DNA of 64,000 nucleotides from Bacteroidetes bacterium UBA7674 (GCA_002483105.1 DLHG01000001.1:124001-188000); one strand, 5' to 3'; counted from the stretch's first letter, positions 26,683 to 35,039 are shown. Notes: a model not told the origin generated them from the letters alone. Translations and numbers: made by a program.

Positions 26683-27468
26683 ATGTCGCTGCTGAGAACA
26701 GTAAATGTTACCCGTTACATCACCCCCCTGCGCGAGGGTGGTTCGCTACCCGCCATTGCTGAGGCAGATGATGGGTTTACCTATGTGCTGAAGTTCCGCG
26801 GTGCGGGGCAAGGTCTTAAAGCCCTGATAGCGGAACTGATAGGCGGCGAAGTAGCAAGAGCGTTGGGGCTGAGAATGCCCGAACTTGTTTTCGCCAATCT
26901 GGATGAGGCCTTTGGCCGCACCGAGCCAGATGAAGAAATACAAGACCTGTTGAAAGCCAGCACGGGGCTGAACCTGGCGCTGCACTACCTGCAGGGCGCC
27001 ATCACTTACGACCCCGCAGTTTCCAAACCGGATGCAAAGCTGGCTTCGCAGATATTGTGGCTGGATTGCCTGCTCACCAACGTTGACCGCACCGCCCGCA
27101 ATACCAATATGCTGATGTGGCGCAATGAACTTTGGTTGATAGATCATGGTGCGGCGTTATATTTCCACCACTCATGGACTAATTGGGAAGAACAGGCGCT
27201 GAAGCCTTTCGTGCAGGTGAAGGATCATGTGCTATTACCCTTCGCATCTGAAATAGAAGCAGCCGACAGAGAGTTTGTATCTATCCTCAGTCCGGAAAAG
27301 ATAAAAGAGATAACAGCAGCTATCCCTGCTGAATGGCTTACTGCCAGTCAGCCCGGTGCAAGTGAAGAAGATATAAGAAACGTGTACACGCAGTTCCTTA
27401 GAACACGTGTAGGATCATCATCCATATTTGTAAAACAGGCACTAGATGCAAGAGCAGCACTTATTTGA
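26683..27468 (+). CDS. HipA-like kinase-fold protein
   Basis: This 261-residue protein matches the HipA-like kinase family paired with DUF3037. It has a Lys-containing strand near residue 35 (YVLKFRGAG), a catalytic-loop region around NVDRTARNTNM near residue 131 and IDHGAALYFH near residue 151 in the place of the metal-binding DFG motif. It lacks the HipA N-terminal domain and the HipB partner. It overlaps the DUF3037 gene by 23 bases. The pair is widespread but uncharacterised. Confidence 0.75.
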   Translation: MSLLRTVNVTRYITPLREGGSLPAIAEADDGFTYVLKFRGAGQGLKALIAELIGGEVARALGLRMPELVFANLDEAFGRTEPDEEIQDLLKASTGLNLALHYLQGAITYDPAVSKPDAKLASQILWLDCLLTNVDRTARNTNMLMWRNELWLIDHGAALYFHHSWTNWEEQALKPFVQVKDHVLLPFASEIEAADREFVSILSPEKIKEITAAIPAEWLTASQPGASEEDIRNVYTQFLRTRVGSSSIFVKQALDARAALI

Positions 27469-27829
27469 GTACGCCGTTATCCGGGTAGTGCCCCGCGTAG
27501 AACGCGAGGAGTTTCTCAATGTGGGAGTGATCGTTTATTGCCGTAAGCTGAACTTCCTGCACTGCATTTATGCGCTGGAAGCACAAAAACTCATATCGTT
27601 CTATCCCGAGATGGACATTCTACAATTGCAGGAATATCTCAATGCCTTTCAACAGATAGCAGAAGGGCGGGCAGAAGGCGGCCCTATAGCAAAACTGGAT
27701 ATGGCATCCCGTTTCCGCTGGCTGACAGCTACCCGCAGCACGGTGATACAAACATCCAAGGTCCACCCCGCTCTATGCACGGATCCGCAGGAGGCATTGA
27801 AAAGATTGTTTGAGCAGTATGTAGTGTGA
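27446..27829 (+). CDS. DUF3037 family protein
   Basis: This 127-residue protein begins with FEYAVIRVVPRVEREEFLNVGVIVYC, the DUF3037 signature, and contains the family's helical C-terminus ending in a FEQYVV-type tail. It follows the HipA-like gene with a 23-base overlap, so both are translated from one mRNA and probably act together. The function is unknown. Confidence 0.8.
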   Translation: MQEQHLFEYAVIRVVPRVEREEFLNVGVIVYCRKLNFLHCIYALEAQKLISFYPEMDILQLQEYLNAFQQIAEGRAEGGPIAKLDMASRFRWLTATRSTVIQTSKVHPALCTDPQEALKRLFEQYVV

Positions 27830-27869
27830 TAAATAAGAAAATTGCCGGGGATGCAATTAATGTGTGTTG

Positions 27870-28106
27870 CTAACGCAGGTGGTGTAGTTCCACATTGGCC
27901 AATAAGCCTGTTTCCGTGAGGGATACAAAATGTCCGTCCTTGCTCATAATTGCAAAGCCGAGATCGTTTAATAATTGTACTTGTGTTTGTACCGATTCAG
28001 GTGTTTTCTGCAATAACTCCGTTATGGTGTTGATCGCTACCCTGGTTCCTTCTGACTGCTTGTGAAGCTGCTGGAGGATGATGTGTACTTGTTGAAGTGT
28101 TGCCAT
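27870..28106 (-). CDS. Small helical protein, possible winged-helix fold (78 aa)
   Basis: I do not recognise it. It shows three helices and then a beta hairpin (SKDGHFVSLTETG), the layout of a small winged helix. A second 78-residue minus-strand protein at 32399 has the same layout, with only a distant sequence likeness. It may bind DNA; no target site is apparent. It lies next to the DUF3037 gene in a convergent arrangement. Confidence 0.55.
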   Translation of the reverse strand: MATLQQVHIILQQLHKQSEGTRVAINTITELLQKTPESVQTQVQLLNDLGFAIMSKDGHFVSLTETGLLANVELHHLR

Positions 28107-28487
28107 GTTGCTTTTTTAGAGTGATCATCTACTCCCGGCTCCTGAATGTATATCAAAGACGGACGTAAACGGTCTTTCAATACAACTCATGAGGAACAAA
28201 AACTGGCCGACAATTATTCGAAAGAAATGATGTGGTAAGACCATATAAAGGTATGCCAAATAAACGGTAAAAAACACATTCCTGCAATATCGGACGTAGT
28301 ATACGGCGCAAAGCTTTGCCTGCATTGCCTATGCGATTGGATGTAGCTACATCCAGACATATCTATTTGATCCGATTTTTTCGTGAAGGACGCTTAAATG
28401 CCCTTTTTCTGTCGCGAATACACCGTTTGTCTATTGCAGGTACAGACTATGTTTGCAGTATTCAATCACTATTCATAAAACGACATT
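28107..28487. other. Intergenic region
   Basis: This 381-base gap holds one perfect 16-bp palindrome (28339-28354), entered separately. I see no convincing short gene or terminator. Promoters for the two flanking genes probably lie here. Confidence 0.4.
28339..28354. promoter_or_regulatory. Perfect 16-bp palindrome (candidate operator)
   Basis: GGATGTAGCTACATCC reads the same on both strands with no spacer. It lies 134 bases before the VOC gene start. With no loop it is not a terminator and is more like a dimer-binding site. Confidence 0.4.
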
Positions 28488-28964
28488 ATGCAAAAGATAA
28501 GACCATTTCTCTGGTATGATACTCAGGCTGAAGAAGCTATGCAGCACTACACAAACATCTTCCCCAACACCAAAGTAATATCTGTGGACCGCTACCCGGA
28601 CAGTGCCCCTGCCGGACTGAGTGGCAAAGTAATGACCTGCACTTTTGAATTGAACGGGCTTGAGTTCATCGCTCTTAATGCAGGACCTGCATTCAAGTTC
28701 AATGAATCTGTTTCTTTTTTTGTTACATGTGAAAACCAGGAAGAAGTGGACCGCTACTGGGACGCGCTTATTGCCGGTGGCGGACAAGAAAGCCAATGCG
28801 GTTGGTTGAAGGATAAGTTTGGTTTGTCCTGGCAAATATGCCCCCGGCAGCTGATGGAAATGATAGGAGATAAAGACCGGGAAAAAGCATCAAGGGCTAT
28901 GGCGGAAATGATGAAAATGAAAAAGATCATCCTGGCAGATATTCAAAAAGCATACGATGGATAG
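28488..28964 (+). CDS. VOC-family protein (PhnB-like)
   Basis: This 158-residue protein fits the PhnB/glyoxalase-like VOC fold. It begins with IRPFLWYDTQAEEAMQHYTNIF and has the typical VSFFVTCENQEEVDRYWDAL block and a GWLKDKFGLSWQICP end. PhnB proteins bind small substrates or metal in the beta-alpha-beta cleft; this family is often called 3-demethylubiquinone methyltransferase-like in error. The substrate is unknown. Confidence 0.9.
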   Translation: MQKIRPFLWYDTQAEEAMQHYTNIFPNTKVISVDRYPDSAPAGLSGKVMTCTFELNGLEFIALNAGPAFKFNESVSFFVTCENQEEVDRYWDALIAGGGQESQCGWLKDKFGLSWQICPRQLMEMIGDKDREKASRAMAEMMKMKKIILADIQKAYDG

Positions 28965-28997
28965 GTCCAGGGCTTGATGTAAAGAAGATAAATATCC

Positions 28998-29023
28998 AAG
29001 GGCTACCAGTTTAGGTAGCCCTT
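28998..29023 (+). terminator. Terminator of the VOC gene
   Basis: A perfect 10-bp stem (28998-29007 with 29014-29023) with only a short T-run afterwards. Confidence 0.65.
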
Positions 29024-29079
29024 GTGTTTGGTCGCCCTTAATCTGCTTGTGCGACTAGTATTATTTAAAGGCGTAATTC

Positions 29080-29346
29080 TTAAGGCATCACCCTGTCTAT
29101 TTCCAGCATCAATAAAGCCAATACATTCCCCGCATGCAGCCAAATGGGAAGATCTGTGATCGCACGATATATTGTTAGCGAGCGGCTTTCACCTCTTTGA
29201 TGAGGGACTGCGAAGAATTCGCTTATGCTTTCATCTTCTTCAATATAAATGTGATACGCATTTGATCTTTCATCAGCTTTGCTTACCATAAAGGTAACGA
29301 GGTTGCGGCCTGTGTTATATTGGAATTGATATGGGGACTGTATCAT
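29080..29346 (-). CDS. Hypothetical protein, 88 aa
   Basis: This soluble protein has no recognised domain. It reads as a mostly beta protein (YQFQYNTGRNLVTFMVSK, YHIYIEED) with a C-terminal helix. It is single and convergent with the VOC terminator. Confidence 0.55.
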   Translation of the reverse strand: MIQSPYQFQYNTGRNLVTFMVSKADERSNAYHIYIEEDESISEFFAVPHQRGESRSLTIYRAITDLPIWLHAGNVLALLMLEIDRVMP

Positions 29347-29613
29347 GAGTTTTGATTTGTGTGCTGAGACAATAAAAAAATTATGCCCGATGTCTGTTGT
29401 TGTGAAGATGGCGAAGGTAGGTGAGCAGGATTACCGCATTATTAATTCTGCCCTAACCCGGGGATTCTGGAGAGCGGGAGGAATTACAGATCGATCTGTT
29501 TGAGTAAATGTGCCCCATGCCCTTTATGATTTTCAAAAGTCAAGAAAACGTTAATGACTGATTTTCAATGAGATATGATTTGTTAATCCGTTTGTTAATC
29601 GGTCGTTAACGAA
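29347..29613. promoter_or_regulatory. Intergenic region with iterated GTTAA motifs
   Basis: The right half (29549-29606) has four GTTAA-containing boxes: CGTTAATGAC, TTTGTTAATCCG, TTTGTTAATCGG and GTCGTTAACGA. They lie just upstream of the TGGCA box of the small gene at 29659 and may be regulator-binding sites. The rest of the gap holds no gene I can support. Confidence 0.4.
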
Positions 29614-29629
29614 TGGCAAATATTCTTAT
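29613..29629 (+). promoter_or_regulatory. TGGCA-type promoter candidate
   Basis: ATGGCAAATATTCTTATT with the T of TGG 45 bases before the ATG at 29659. Confidence 0.4.
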
Positions 29630-29658
29630 TAAGGCAAAAAAACGTGGACTTTTACTAA

Positions 29659-29823
29659 ATGAGATATTTTTCACTATTAATCAGGCAATCCTTACATAAG
29701 CTAGCGAGAGTTCTGGAAAAGAATAGTCCCTTAAAAGGTGACCTGGTGGAAGTAAGTTTCGAAAAGAGAAATAACAAGGTGACCTATTCTTACACTAAAG
29801 TAAAGGAAACCAACAACAACTAA
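29659..29823 (+). CDS. Small basic protein, 54 aa
   Basis: The ATG at 29659 opens 54 codons ending at TAA 29821-29823. The protein is basic, with an N-terminal helix (SLLIRQSLHKLARVL) and a beta-like C-terminus (VEVSFEKRNNKVTYSY). It sits 3 bases before another small gene and below a TGGCA-type promoter. Function unknown. Confidence 0.6.
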   Translation: MRYFSLLIRQSLHKLARVLEKNSPLKGDLVEVSFEKRNNKVTYSYTKVKETNNN

Positions 29824-29826
29824 GCC

Positions 29827-30000
29827 ATGCTTACTATTGACAAAACGGTAGAGGAAAAGATCAAAGAGCTGGATGCGCTCCTTAGCGAGGCCGCTACAGT
29901 ATTGACAAAATTTCCATTCCAGACATCTATCCGTCAAAATATTTCTATTCTTAAAGACAGAAGGCGCGAGTTGCTAAAAGAACTAGCAATACCTTCTTAA
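29827..30000 (+). CDS. Small helical protein, 57 aa
   Basis: The frame from ATG 29827 to TAA 29998-30000 encodes a 57-residue Lys/Glu-rich helical protein (VEEKIKELDALLSEA; ILKDRRRELLKELA). It looks like a two-helix coiled coil. It follows the preceding 54-residue gene by 3 bases, so they are likely co-translated. Confidence 0.6.
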   Translation: MLTIDKTVEEKIKELDALLSEAATVLTKFPFQTSIRQNISILKDRRRELLKELAIPS

Positions 30001-30150
30001 TCATATTGATGGCTGCACTTGTTGCAGCCATTATTGTGCCAGGACATACTGGCTCTTACAAAAGCCAAAAGGGAAAATCTACGAAAAATACCATTAAAGG
30101 CACCAATTATACCATTAGCCTATTATTACCCTTTGTACCTTTGTGTAGCA

Positions 30151-31041
30151 ATGAAAAAGGTAAAAAGTACCATTCCTGTATATGATATCTGCTCTCTGAG
30201 TAGTAGTGATAACAGAAATGGCACTATAATAGCAGAACCTTTTGCAGCGTATTTAAAAGTACATCCCAATCTACATAGAGCGCACCGGCACTCCTTTTAC
30301 CATATTGTATTATTTACAGAAGGGAAAGGTTTCCATACTATAGACTTTGAACAATTCCCTGTACAAATAGGGCAGATATACTTTATGGCTCCCGGGCAAG
30401 TACATAGCTGGAACTTTAAAGATGATGTAGATGGTTACATCATCAACTTTTCCGGAGAGATATTCAGCGCGCTGGTTGCCAAAGGACAGTACCTGGAGCA
30501 ATTTTCTTTCTTCAGGGGTATAGCGAAAGAGAGTGTCTTTAAACTAAAAGGAACTGTTCTTGACGAGGCGAAAAAAATATTTGAGCACGTAATAAAGGAA
30601 CGGAGCCAGATAGATGGTTACTCGCAGGATATGATACGGGCATTGCTTGTGCAGCTATTTATAGCTGTGAGCAGAGTTACGCCAGCCTCTTTACCACCTA
30701 AAGCGATGAAGCAGAATATGCTTATCCTGCACAACTTCAGGAAACTGGTGGATACTTACTATGCGGAGAAACGACTACCAAAGGAATATGCGGCGATGCT
30801 ATATATCACACCTAATCATCTAAATGCACTTTGTAACGACTTGCTCGGTAAGCCTGCAGGAGAAGTGATCAGGGACAGGATATTGCTGGAAGCAAAACGC
30901 CTGCTGATAAATGCAGATCAGAGCATACAAGAAATAGCTTTTCAACTCAGCTTTACTGACAACTCCCACTTTACGAAGTTTTTTAAAAAGTATACAATGC
31001 TTACACCGGAGGAATTTAGAAAATCTGCCGAAAGCATTTAA
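30151..31041 (+). CDS. AraC-family transcriptional regulator
   Basis: I start this at the ATG at 30151 (MKKVKSTIPVYD); the frame upstream is not like the family. The 296-residue protein has a cupin-like sensor (HRAHRHSFYHIVLF, then YFMAPGQVHSW) in residues 35-110 and two helix-turn-helix motifs in the last 100 residues (EYAAMLYITPNHLNALCND; IQEIAFQLSFTDNSHFTKFFKK). It binds DNA as an AraC-type activator; the effector and targets are not clear. A TACCTTTG -7-type box precedes it. DUF983 follows. Confidence 0.9.
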   Translation: MKKVKSTIPVYDICSLSSSDNRNGTIIAEPFAAYLKVHPNLHRAHRHSFYHIVLFTEGKGFHTIDFEQFPVQIGQIYFMAPGQVHSWNFKDDVDGYIINFSGEIFSALVAKGQYLEQFSFFRGIAKESVFKLKGTVLDEAKKIFEHVIKERSQIDGYSQDMIRALLVQLFIAVSRVTPASLPPKAMKQNMLILHNFRKLVDTYYAEKRLPKEYAAMLYITPNHLNALCNDLLGKPAGEVIRDRILLEAKRLLINADQSIQEIAFQLSFTDNSHFTKFFKKYTMLTPEEFRKSAESI

Positions 31042-31056
31042 CAACATCAATAACAT

Positions 31057-31470
31057 ATGTGCGCTAAAAACCATACAGAGAAGCGAAGCCTGATAGTAAG
31101 TGTGCTTACCAATAAATGCCCGAGATGCAGGCAAGGGGATCTGTTTACTGAGAAGAATCCTTATAAGCTGAAGACGACCATGCGTATGCCGGAAAACTGC
31201 GCGGTATGCGGACAGAAATTTGAGCTGGAGCCGGGCTTTTACTTCGGGACGGGATATGTGAGCTATGGTTTGTCTATTGCAATATTTGCTATGATATTTA
31301 TATTGTGGGGATTAACGATAGGACTATCGGTTTATAATAATAGTATCATTGAGTGCCTTATTACCGGCATTGTTATCCTTATAGCTATGCAGCCGGTTCT
31401 TCAGCGAATGGCGAGATCAGTATGGATAGCGTTTTTTGTGAAGTACGACCGTGACTGGAGTCGCCCCTAG
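31057..31470 (+). CDS. DUF983 family membrane protein
   Basis: This 137-residue protein has two CxxC zinc-like motifs (CPRCRQGDLF near residue 24; CAVCGQKFE near residue 48) followed by two transmembrane helices (residues about 70-95 and 100-125), the DUF983 layout. It follows AraC by 15 bases. The stop codon lies inside a Family A repeat, so the last residues (WSRP) appear to have been made by the repeat. Confidence 0.85.
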   Translation: MCAKNHTEKRSLIVSVLTNKCPRCRQGDLFTEKNPYKLKTTMRMPENCAVCGQKFELEPGFYFGTGYVSYGLSIAIFAMIFILWGLTIGLSVYNNSIIECLITGIVILIAMQPVLQRMARSVWIAFFVKYDRDWSRP

Positions 31471-31532
31471 CCCCCTAAAGGTCGAATAGAGAGAACGGAA
31501 CGCGAAGGCGCCCTACCCCCTAAAGGGGGAAA
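31460..31532 (+). repeat. Two Family A intergenic repeats
   Basis: One copy (31461-31486, with the DUF983 TAG inside it) and a second (31509-31532) share the core CCCCCTAAAGG. Both are in gene orientation. Confidence 0.65.
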
Positions 31533-31558
31533 TGGAGAGATGTTGTGAATTAAGCCCC

Positions 31559-32026
31559 TTAGGCTATCTGTTTTACAAGCCGTTCTTTACTTAATACATA
31601 TCCGTGTTTGCGGAAATAATTGGCTGCGATTATGTTGGCGGTCCAGTGGTCGAGTTCTAAGCGTGTGATATTGTTCTCTTTTGCGAACTGTTCGGCGTGA
31701 TTCATAAGTAATTGACCAATTCCTAGTTTTCTGTTCTTTTCAGACACACCTACCTGGTCGATATACAGGGAACGGGTATTGTAATGGAAAGCATTGTCGC
31801 CAGTCTCACGCAACACAAGCATTATGTAACCAACGGGAACTTCGCCATCCCATGCCACAAATGCTTTCCAATTGCTATCTGAAAGAAATGACTGTATAGC
31901 GGCCTCGATACCTTCTTTACTGAAGGGTTTAAAAATCTCAGGGTGCATGTGATGATGCAGTTCCTGCACCTCACTATTCAATGTGGCGATAAGGACATGG
32001 TCGGTGCTTGGCGTGATACGTATCAT
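31559..32026 (-). CDS. GNAT-family N-acetyltransferase
   Basis: I start it at the ATG at 32026 (MIRITPSTDH), giving 155 residues; an upstream ATG at 32065 would add a hydrophobic leader that no GNAT needs. It has the fold's acetyl-CoA loop (KNRKLGIGQLLMNHAE) near residue 100 and the C-terminal NYFRKHGY. The acceptor is unknown. It ends convergent to DUF983. Confidence 0.85.
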   Translation of the reverse strand: MIRITPSTDHVLIATLNSEVQELHHHMHPEIFKPFSKEGIEAAIQSFLSDSNWKAFVAWDGEVPVGYIMLVLRETGDNAFHYNTRSLYIDQVGVSEKNRKLGIGQLLMNHAEQFAKENNITRLELDHWTANIIAANYFRKHGYVLSKERLVKQIA

Positions 32027-32065
32027 TTGCAGCAAAATACTGAAAATTGAACATACCTTCACCAA

Positions 32066-32386
32066 ATGAAGTCAGCACCGTATAGTAAGGAAGAAGCAGA
32101 AGCAATGGTGCAAAGCATTAATGAACTTGCCGGGCAACCGCTGTACAGAGGCATGGACCTTGTGATAAATGGCGCATTTGTGTTTCCATACCACGCACAT
32201 CAATCGCTTATAGACCTATTTGGTAATTTTAGCAGAACAGGAAGAACCTTGACAGATATACTTTCGGACAGGAAGGAGCAGTATAGTCTTTTTGACGTTG
32301 CGTTGCTATACAGTGAAGCAGATGATGACAGCCCTATGTGCCAGAGCGTTGGTATGTTCAATGAACAACTCAGGGACAGGGTGTAA
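32066..32386 (+). CDS. Hypothetical protein, 106 aa
   Basis: This soluble protein has no recognised domain. A -7-like TACCTTCA lies just before the start. It is short and slightly acidic, with no membrane segment, and is divergent from the GNAT gene. Confidence 0.55.
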   Translation: MKSAPYSKEEAEAMVQSINELAGQPLYRGMDLVINGAFVFPYHAHQSLIDLFGNFSRTGRTLTDILSDRKEQYSLFDVALLYSEADDDSPMCQSVGMFNEQLRDRV

Positions 32387-32398
32387 AATAAATCTCCC

Positions 32399-32635
32399 TT
32401 AAACAATCAACTTAACAGAACCCGCCATAATCGCGAGATTACGTGTAACCTTGTCGTGGCGAATGAAGTGTATATCTCCAAAAGCTATCAGGGTATCTAG
32501 ATGGGGTTTTAATTCATCAATAGTAGTGCCTAATACTAAAGCAAGACTGTCCACTCCGATGGAGGGGTCAGGAACAAGATGCCGAGCACTAATTTCCCTT
32601 ATTTTCTGTAATACTATTTCCGGTGTAAGATTCAT
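32399..32635 (-). CDS. Small helical protein, possible winged-helix fold (78 aa)
   Basis: It has three helices (IVLQKIREISARHL; DSLALVLGTTIDELKPHLDTLI) then a beta hairpin, like the other 78-residue protein at 27870. I cannot name a family. It is convergent with the 32066 gene. Confidence 0.5.
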   Translation of the reverse strand: MNLTPEIVLQKIREISARHLVPDPSIGVDSLALVLGTTIDELKPHLDTLIAFGDIHFIRHDKVTRNLAIMAGSVKLIV

Positions 32636-32700
32636 GCCTGAGCATTTTAGCTATAGGGTGCCTGGTCGCGGATGCAAGATAGTGAGATTTAAGGGTAATC

Positions 32701-33510
32701 TTATTTTTTCCCTTTAGTTGCAGGTGCCTTTTTCTCCCTGGGCTTTATTCTAATGAAAACGTGCTTTATATTTCCCCTCTCCGTTTGGCGCTCATCGAGT
32801 TCGAAAGCGTTTGCACTACGAATGAGCTGGGTAAGTTTTCTAAAACCGTAATTACGCGCGTCAAAGTCGGGCTGCTTCTTGATGATCATACTACCGACGT
32901 CGCCGAGGAATGCCCATCCAGATTCGTCTGCCAGATCATTGATGGAAGAGGAAATGAGGTCGACGGCCTTTTTGTCTATCTTCCTTATTGTTTCCTCGGT
33001 GGTTTCTCCGACCGGTGTTTCTTCTTTTTTATCTCCTGCTTCTTTTACTACTTCTTCAGTATTCTTGTTGCGCAGTATCTCTATGTATATAAACTTATCG
33101 CAAGCCGCGATGAAAGGTGATGGTGTTTTCTTCTGCCCCATCCCAATGACACGCATGCCTGCTTCGCGAAGGCGCAATGCCAGGCGGGTGAAGTCGGAGT
33201 CGGAGGAAATGATGCAGAAGCCGTCTACCCTACCTGTGTAGAGGATGTCCATGGCATCTATAATCATTGCAGAATCGGTGGAGTTTTTGCCGGAGGTGTA
33301 ACTATATTGCTGTATAGGTGTGATGGCGTTTTCTAACAATACATTCTTCCAACCTATTACGTGAGGCTTAGTCCAGTCGGCATAAATACGCTTGAAGGTA
33401 GGCGTGCCATACTTTGCAATCTCCTCCAGCATTTCCTTTACGTTGCCTGAAGGCACGTTATCGGCATCTATGAGTACCGCGAAGCGGAGGTCGGTTCTGT
33501 TGTTATCCAT
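32701..33510 (-). CDS. NYN-domain protein with OST-HTH/LOTUS domain
   Basis: This 269-residue protein has a NYN domain (residues 8-140): FAVLIDADNVPSG, NSTDSAMIIDAMD and IISSDSDFTRLA give the acidic residues of a metal-dependent RNase. Residues 165-250 form an OST-HTH/LOTUS-like winged helix that often binds RNA. The C-terminus is Lys-rich. The pair of domains indicates an RNA nuclease or binder. It is the last host gene before the prophage. Confidence 0.85.
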   Translation of the reverse strand: MDNNRTDLRFAVLIDADNVPSGNVKEMLEEIAKYGTPTFKRIYADWTKPHVIGWKNVLLENAITPIQQYSYTSGKNSTDSAMIIDAMDILYTGRVDGFCIISSDSDFTRLALRLREAGMRVIGMGQKKTPSPFIAACDKFIYIEILRNKNTEEVVKEAGDKKEETPVGETTEETIRKIDKKAVDLISSSINDLADESGWAFLGDVGSMIIKKQPDFDARNYGFRKLTQLIRSANAFELDERQTERGNIKHVFIRIKPREKKAPATKGKK

Positions 33511-33692
33511 AGTAGTTTAAAGGTAAGGATTTTCAACCTCATCCTTTCTATTAACACGTGTGGGCATAGTATTTTAGTCCTTTACTTTATAAACACAATT
33601 AATAAAAAAGCGTTACTCTGCATTGCGTTCTTGGTTTGTGATATGCAGGACTCTTAGAAACAGGCGTATTCTTACGCCAGACAACAAACAAA

Positions 33693-33717
33693 AACAGCCT
33701 GTGATAAGCGGGCTGTT
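33693..33717 (-). terminator. Terminator-like hairpin, probably of the prophage repressor
   Basis: A 7-bp stem (33693-33699 with 33711-33717) followed on the minus strand by a T-run. A second small hairpin lies at 33663-33678. Confidence 0.6.
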
Positions 33718-33730
33718 GTTATTTTGCCTA

Positions 33731-33895
33731 GCGCGAGAAGGGCAACCGCAAGGGATTGCCCGTACAATTTGCGCCACGAGCAGACACACCCCTACCTCCC
33801 CAGAGGGGACGTGTAGCCTATGATTCGCGAGCGTACACCACCCCCAATCCCGCTGAAGAAGCGGGATTGACCCCTCCTCCGAAAGGAGGGGTACC
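33731..33895 (+). repeat. Family B repeats
   Basis: Two GC-rich inverted-repeat units with GCGAG leads and CCCCTCC...GGAGGGG stems, the leftmost of the set. The gap between the NYN and repressor genes is otherwise empty of genes. Confidence 0.55.
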
Positions 33896-33909
33896 GATTT
33901 TATATCATG

Positions 33910-34683
33910 TTAATATCCTCTCACTATTCCACGCACTTTATACAGACGGACGAGCATGTCTTTGGGGAGCGGTGATGGGGAGAGTTTGTCGTTTTTGGGA
34001 ACGAGGAGTAGATTGTCGGGGTTTGCGGGATCAATGTTGACGTATTTACAGGTTTCGAGGCCATTGGAGGCGACAATGTAGTATATGTCTCCGTAAACGA
34101 TGAAGCGTGTGTCTGTTACTTCTTTGCAGGCAACAAAATCGCCGTGACGAATCTCGGAGTGCATAGAATCGCCGGTGATGATGGCACCAAAATCGCAATC
34201 GCGGAAACGAGGATCATGGAGATAGTATTGCGGTTGGTATAATCTGTCATCACGATAAGTTTCTACAAAGGTTGCTGTGATTGGCGTATTGTACATTGGC
34301 AAGCCTGCCCAGTCTCCGAAAGCTTGGGCATAATCCTCGGGGCGTAAGCGCTGGTTGGGATTCTTACCTAAGATGATGATCTCTTTCTTTCGTGAAGGGC
34401 GTGGCTGAAGAGAGGCTGACAGCTCCTGCAATTCGCCGGCGGGTAATATCGTCCGCTGAGCGATCGCTTTTTCCGCCTTTTTTATGTCGAGCTTAAAAGC
34501 AGTGCAAAATGCAGCCAGGAAATTTTCCGTGACGGTGCGCTTACCATTGAGCAAGTTGCTGACCGAACCCACAGAAAATCCAGTTTTCTTGGCAATTTCT
34601 TTGCCGGGGGATTGGAGCTTAAGTTTTTTAATCTCCTCTATAAGCCAGTGATAACGGGCGATTGCGAGTGTATTGTCCTTCAT
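33910..34683 (-). CDS. Phage repressor, XRE HTH plus S24 (LexA-like) peptidase
   Basis: Residues 10-65 form an XRE-type HTH (SVGSVSNLLNGKRT recognition region). Residues 125-257 form an S24 peptidase with Ser173 in GDSMHSEIRHGD and Lys213 in ETCKYV, the Ser-Lys dyad. AG in GDWAGLPMY near residue 126 is in the position where LexA-type repressors are cut. It should keep the prophage silent and respond to RecA-stimulated self-cleavage. A palindromic operator lies 24 bases upstream of its start. Confidence 0.85.
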   Translation of the reverse strand: MKDNTLAIARYHWLIEEIKKLKLQSPGKEIAKKTGFSVGSVSNLLNGKRTVTENFLAAFCTAFKLDIKKAEKAIAQRTILPAGELQELSASLQPRPSRKKEIIILGKNPNQRLRPEDYAQAFGDWAGLPMYNTPITATFVETYRDDRLYQPQYYLHDPRFRDCDFGAIITGDSMHSEIRHGDFVACKEVTDTRFIVYGDIYYIVASNGLETCKYVNIDPANPDNLLLVPKNDKLSPSPLPKDMLVRLYKVRGIVRGY

Positions 34684-34706
34684 TGTGGATAACTACTTTT
34701 CAAAAA

Positions 34707-34742
34707 CTTGTCAAATTATTTGACAACTTGTCAAAAGTTGTC
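34707..34742. promoter_or_regulatory. Repressor operator region (two palindromes)
   Basis: TTGTCAAAT-T-ATTTGACAA (34708-34726) is a perfect 9-bp inverted repeat. GACAACT (34722-34728) pairs with AGTTGTC (34736-34742) around a 7-base centre. The half-site TTGTCAA/TTGACAA is shared. The site is just upstream of the repressor, as expected for an autoregulated phage operator. Confidence 0.65.
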
Positions 34743-34894
34743 TTTCTTTGTGTAAGAGATGACAACAAGATAAGGAAAACAGAGCGAAGAGCGAAAGGGC
34801 AGAGAGCGAGGAAGGCATTCCTCTGAAAAAGCGGGATAAATCCCAGAGGAACAAGGAGAGGGCGAAGAGCGAGAGAAACCAGAGTCATATGATT

Positions 34895-34946
34895 GGCGCG
34901 AGACGATCTCCCCCGGCCTACGGCCACCCCGTTCAAAGGGGAATTA
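34895..34946 (+). repeat. Family B-like repeat
   Basis: GC-rich stems after a GCGAG lead. It is less regular than the other copies. Confidence 0.45.
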
Positions 34947-35039
34947 AAGAGAATTAGAAAACTAAAAATAAAGAGACGTATGAACAGAGTAACTATTCCC
35001 GCCTATGACAGCTAGTGTGCCGATCTCCGGCGCACGTAT

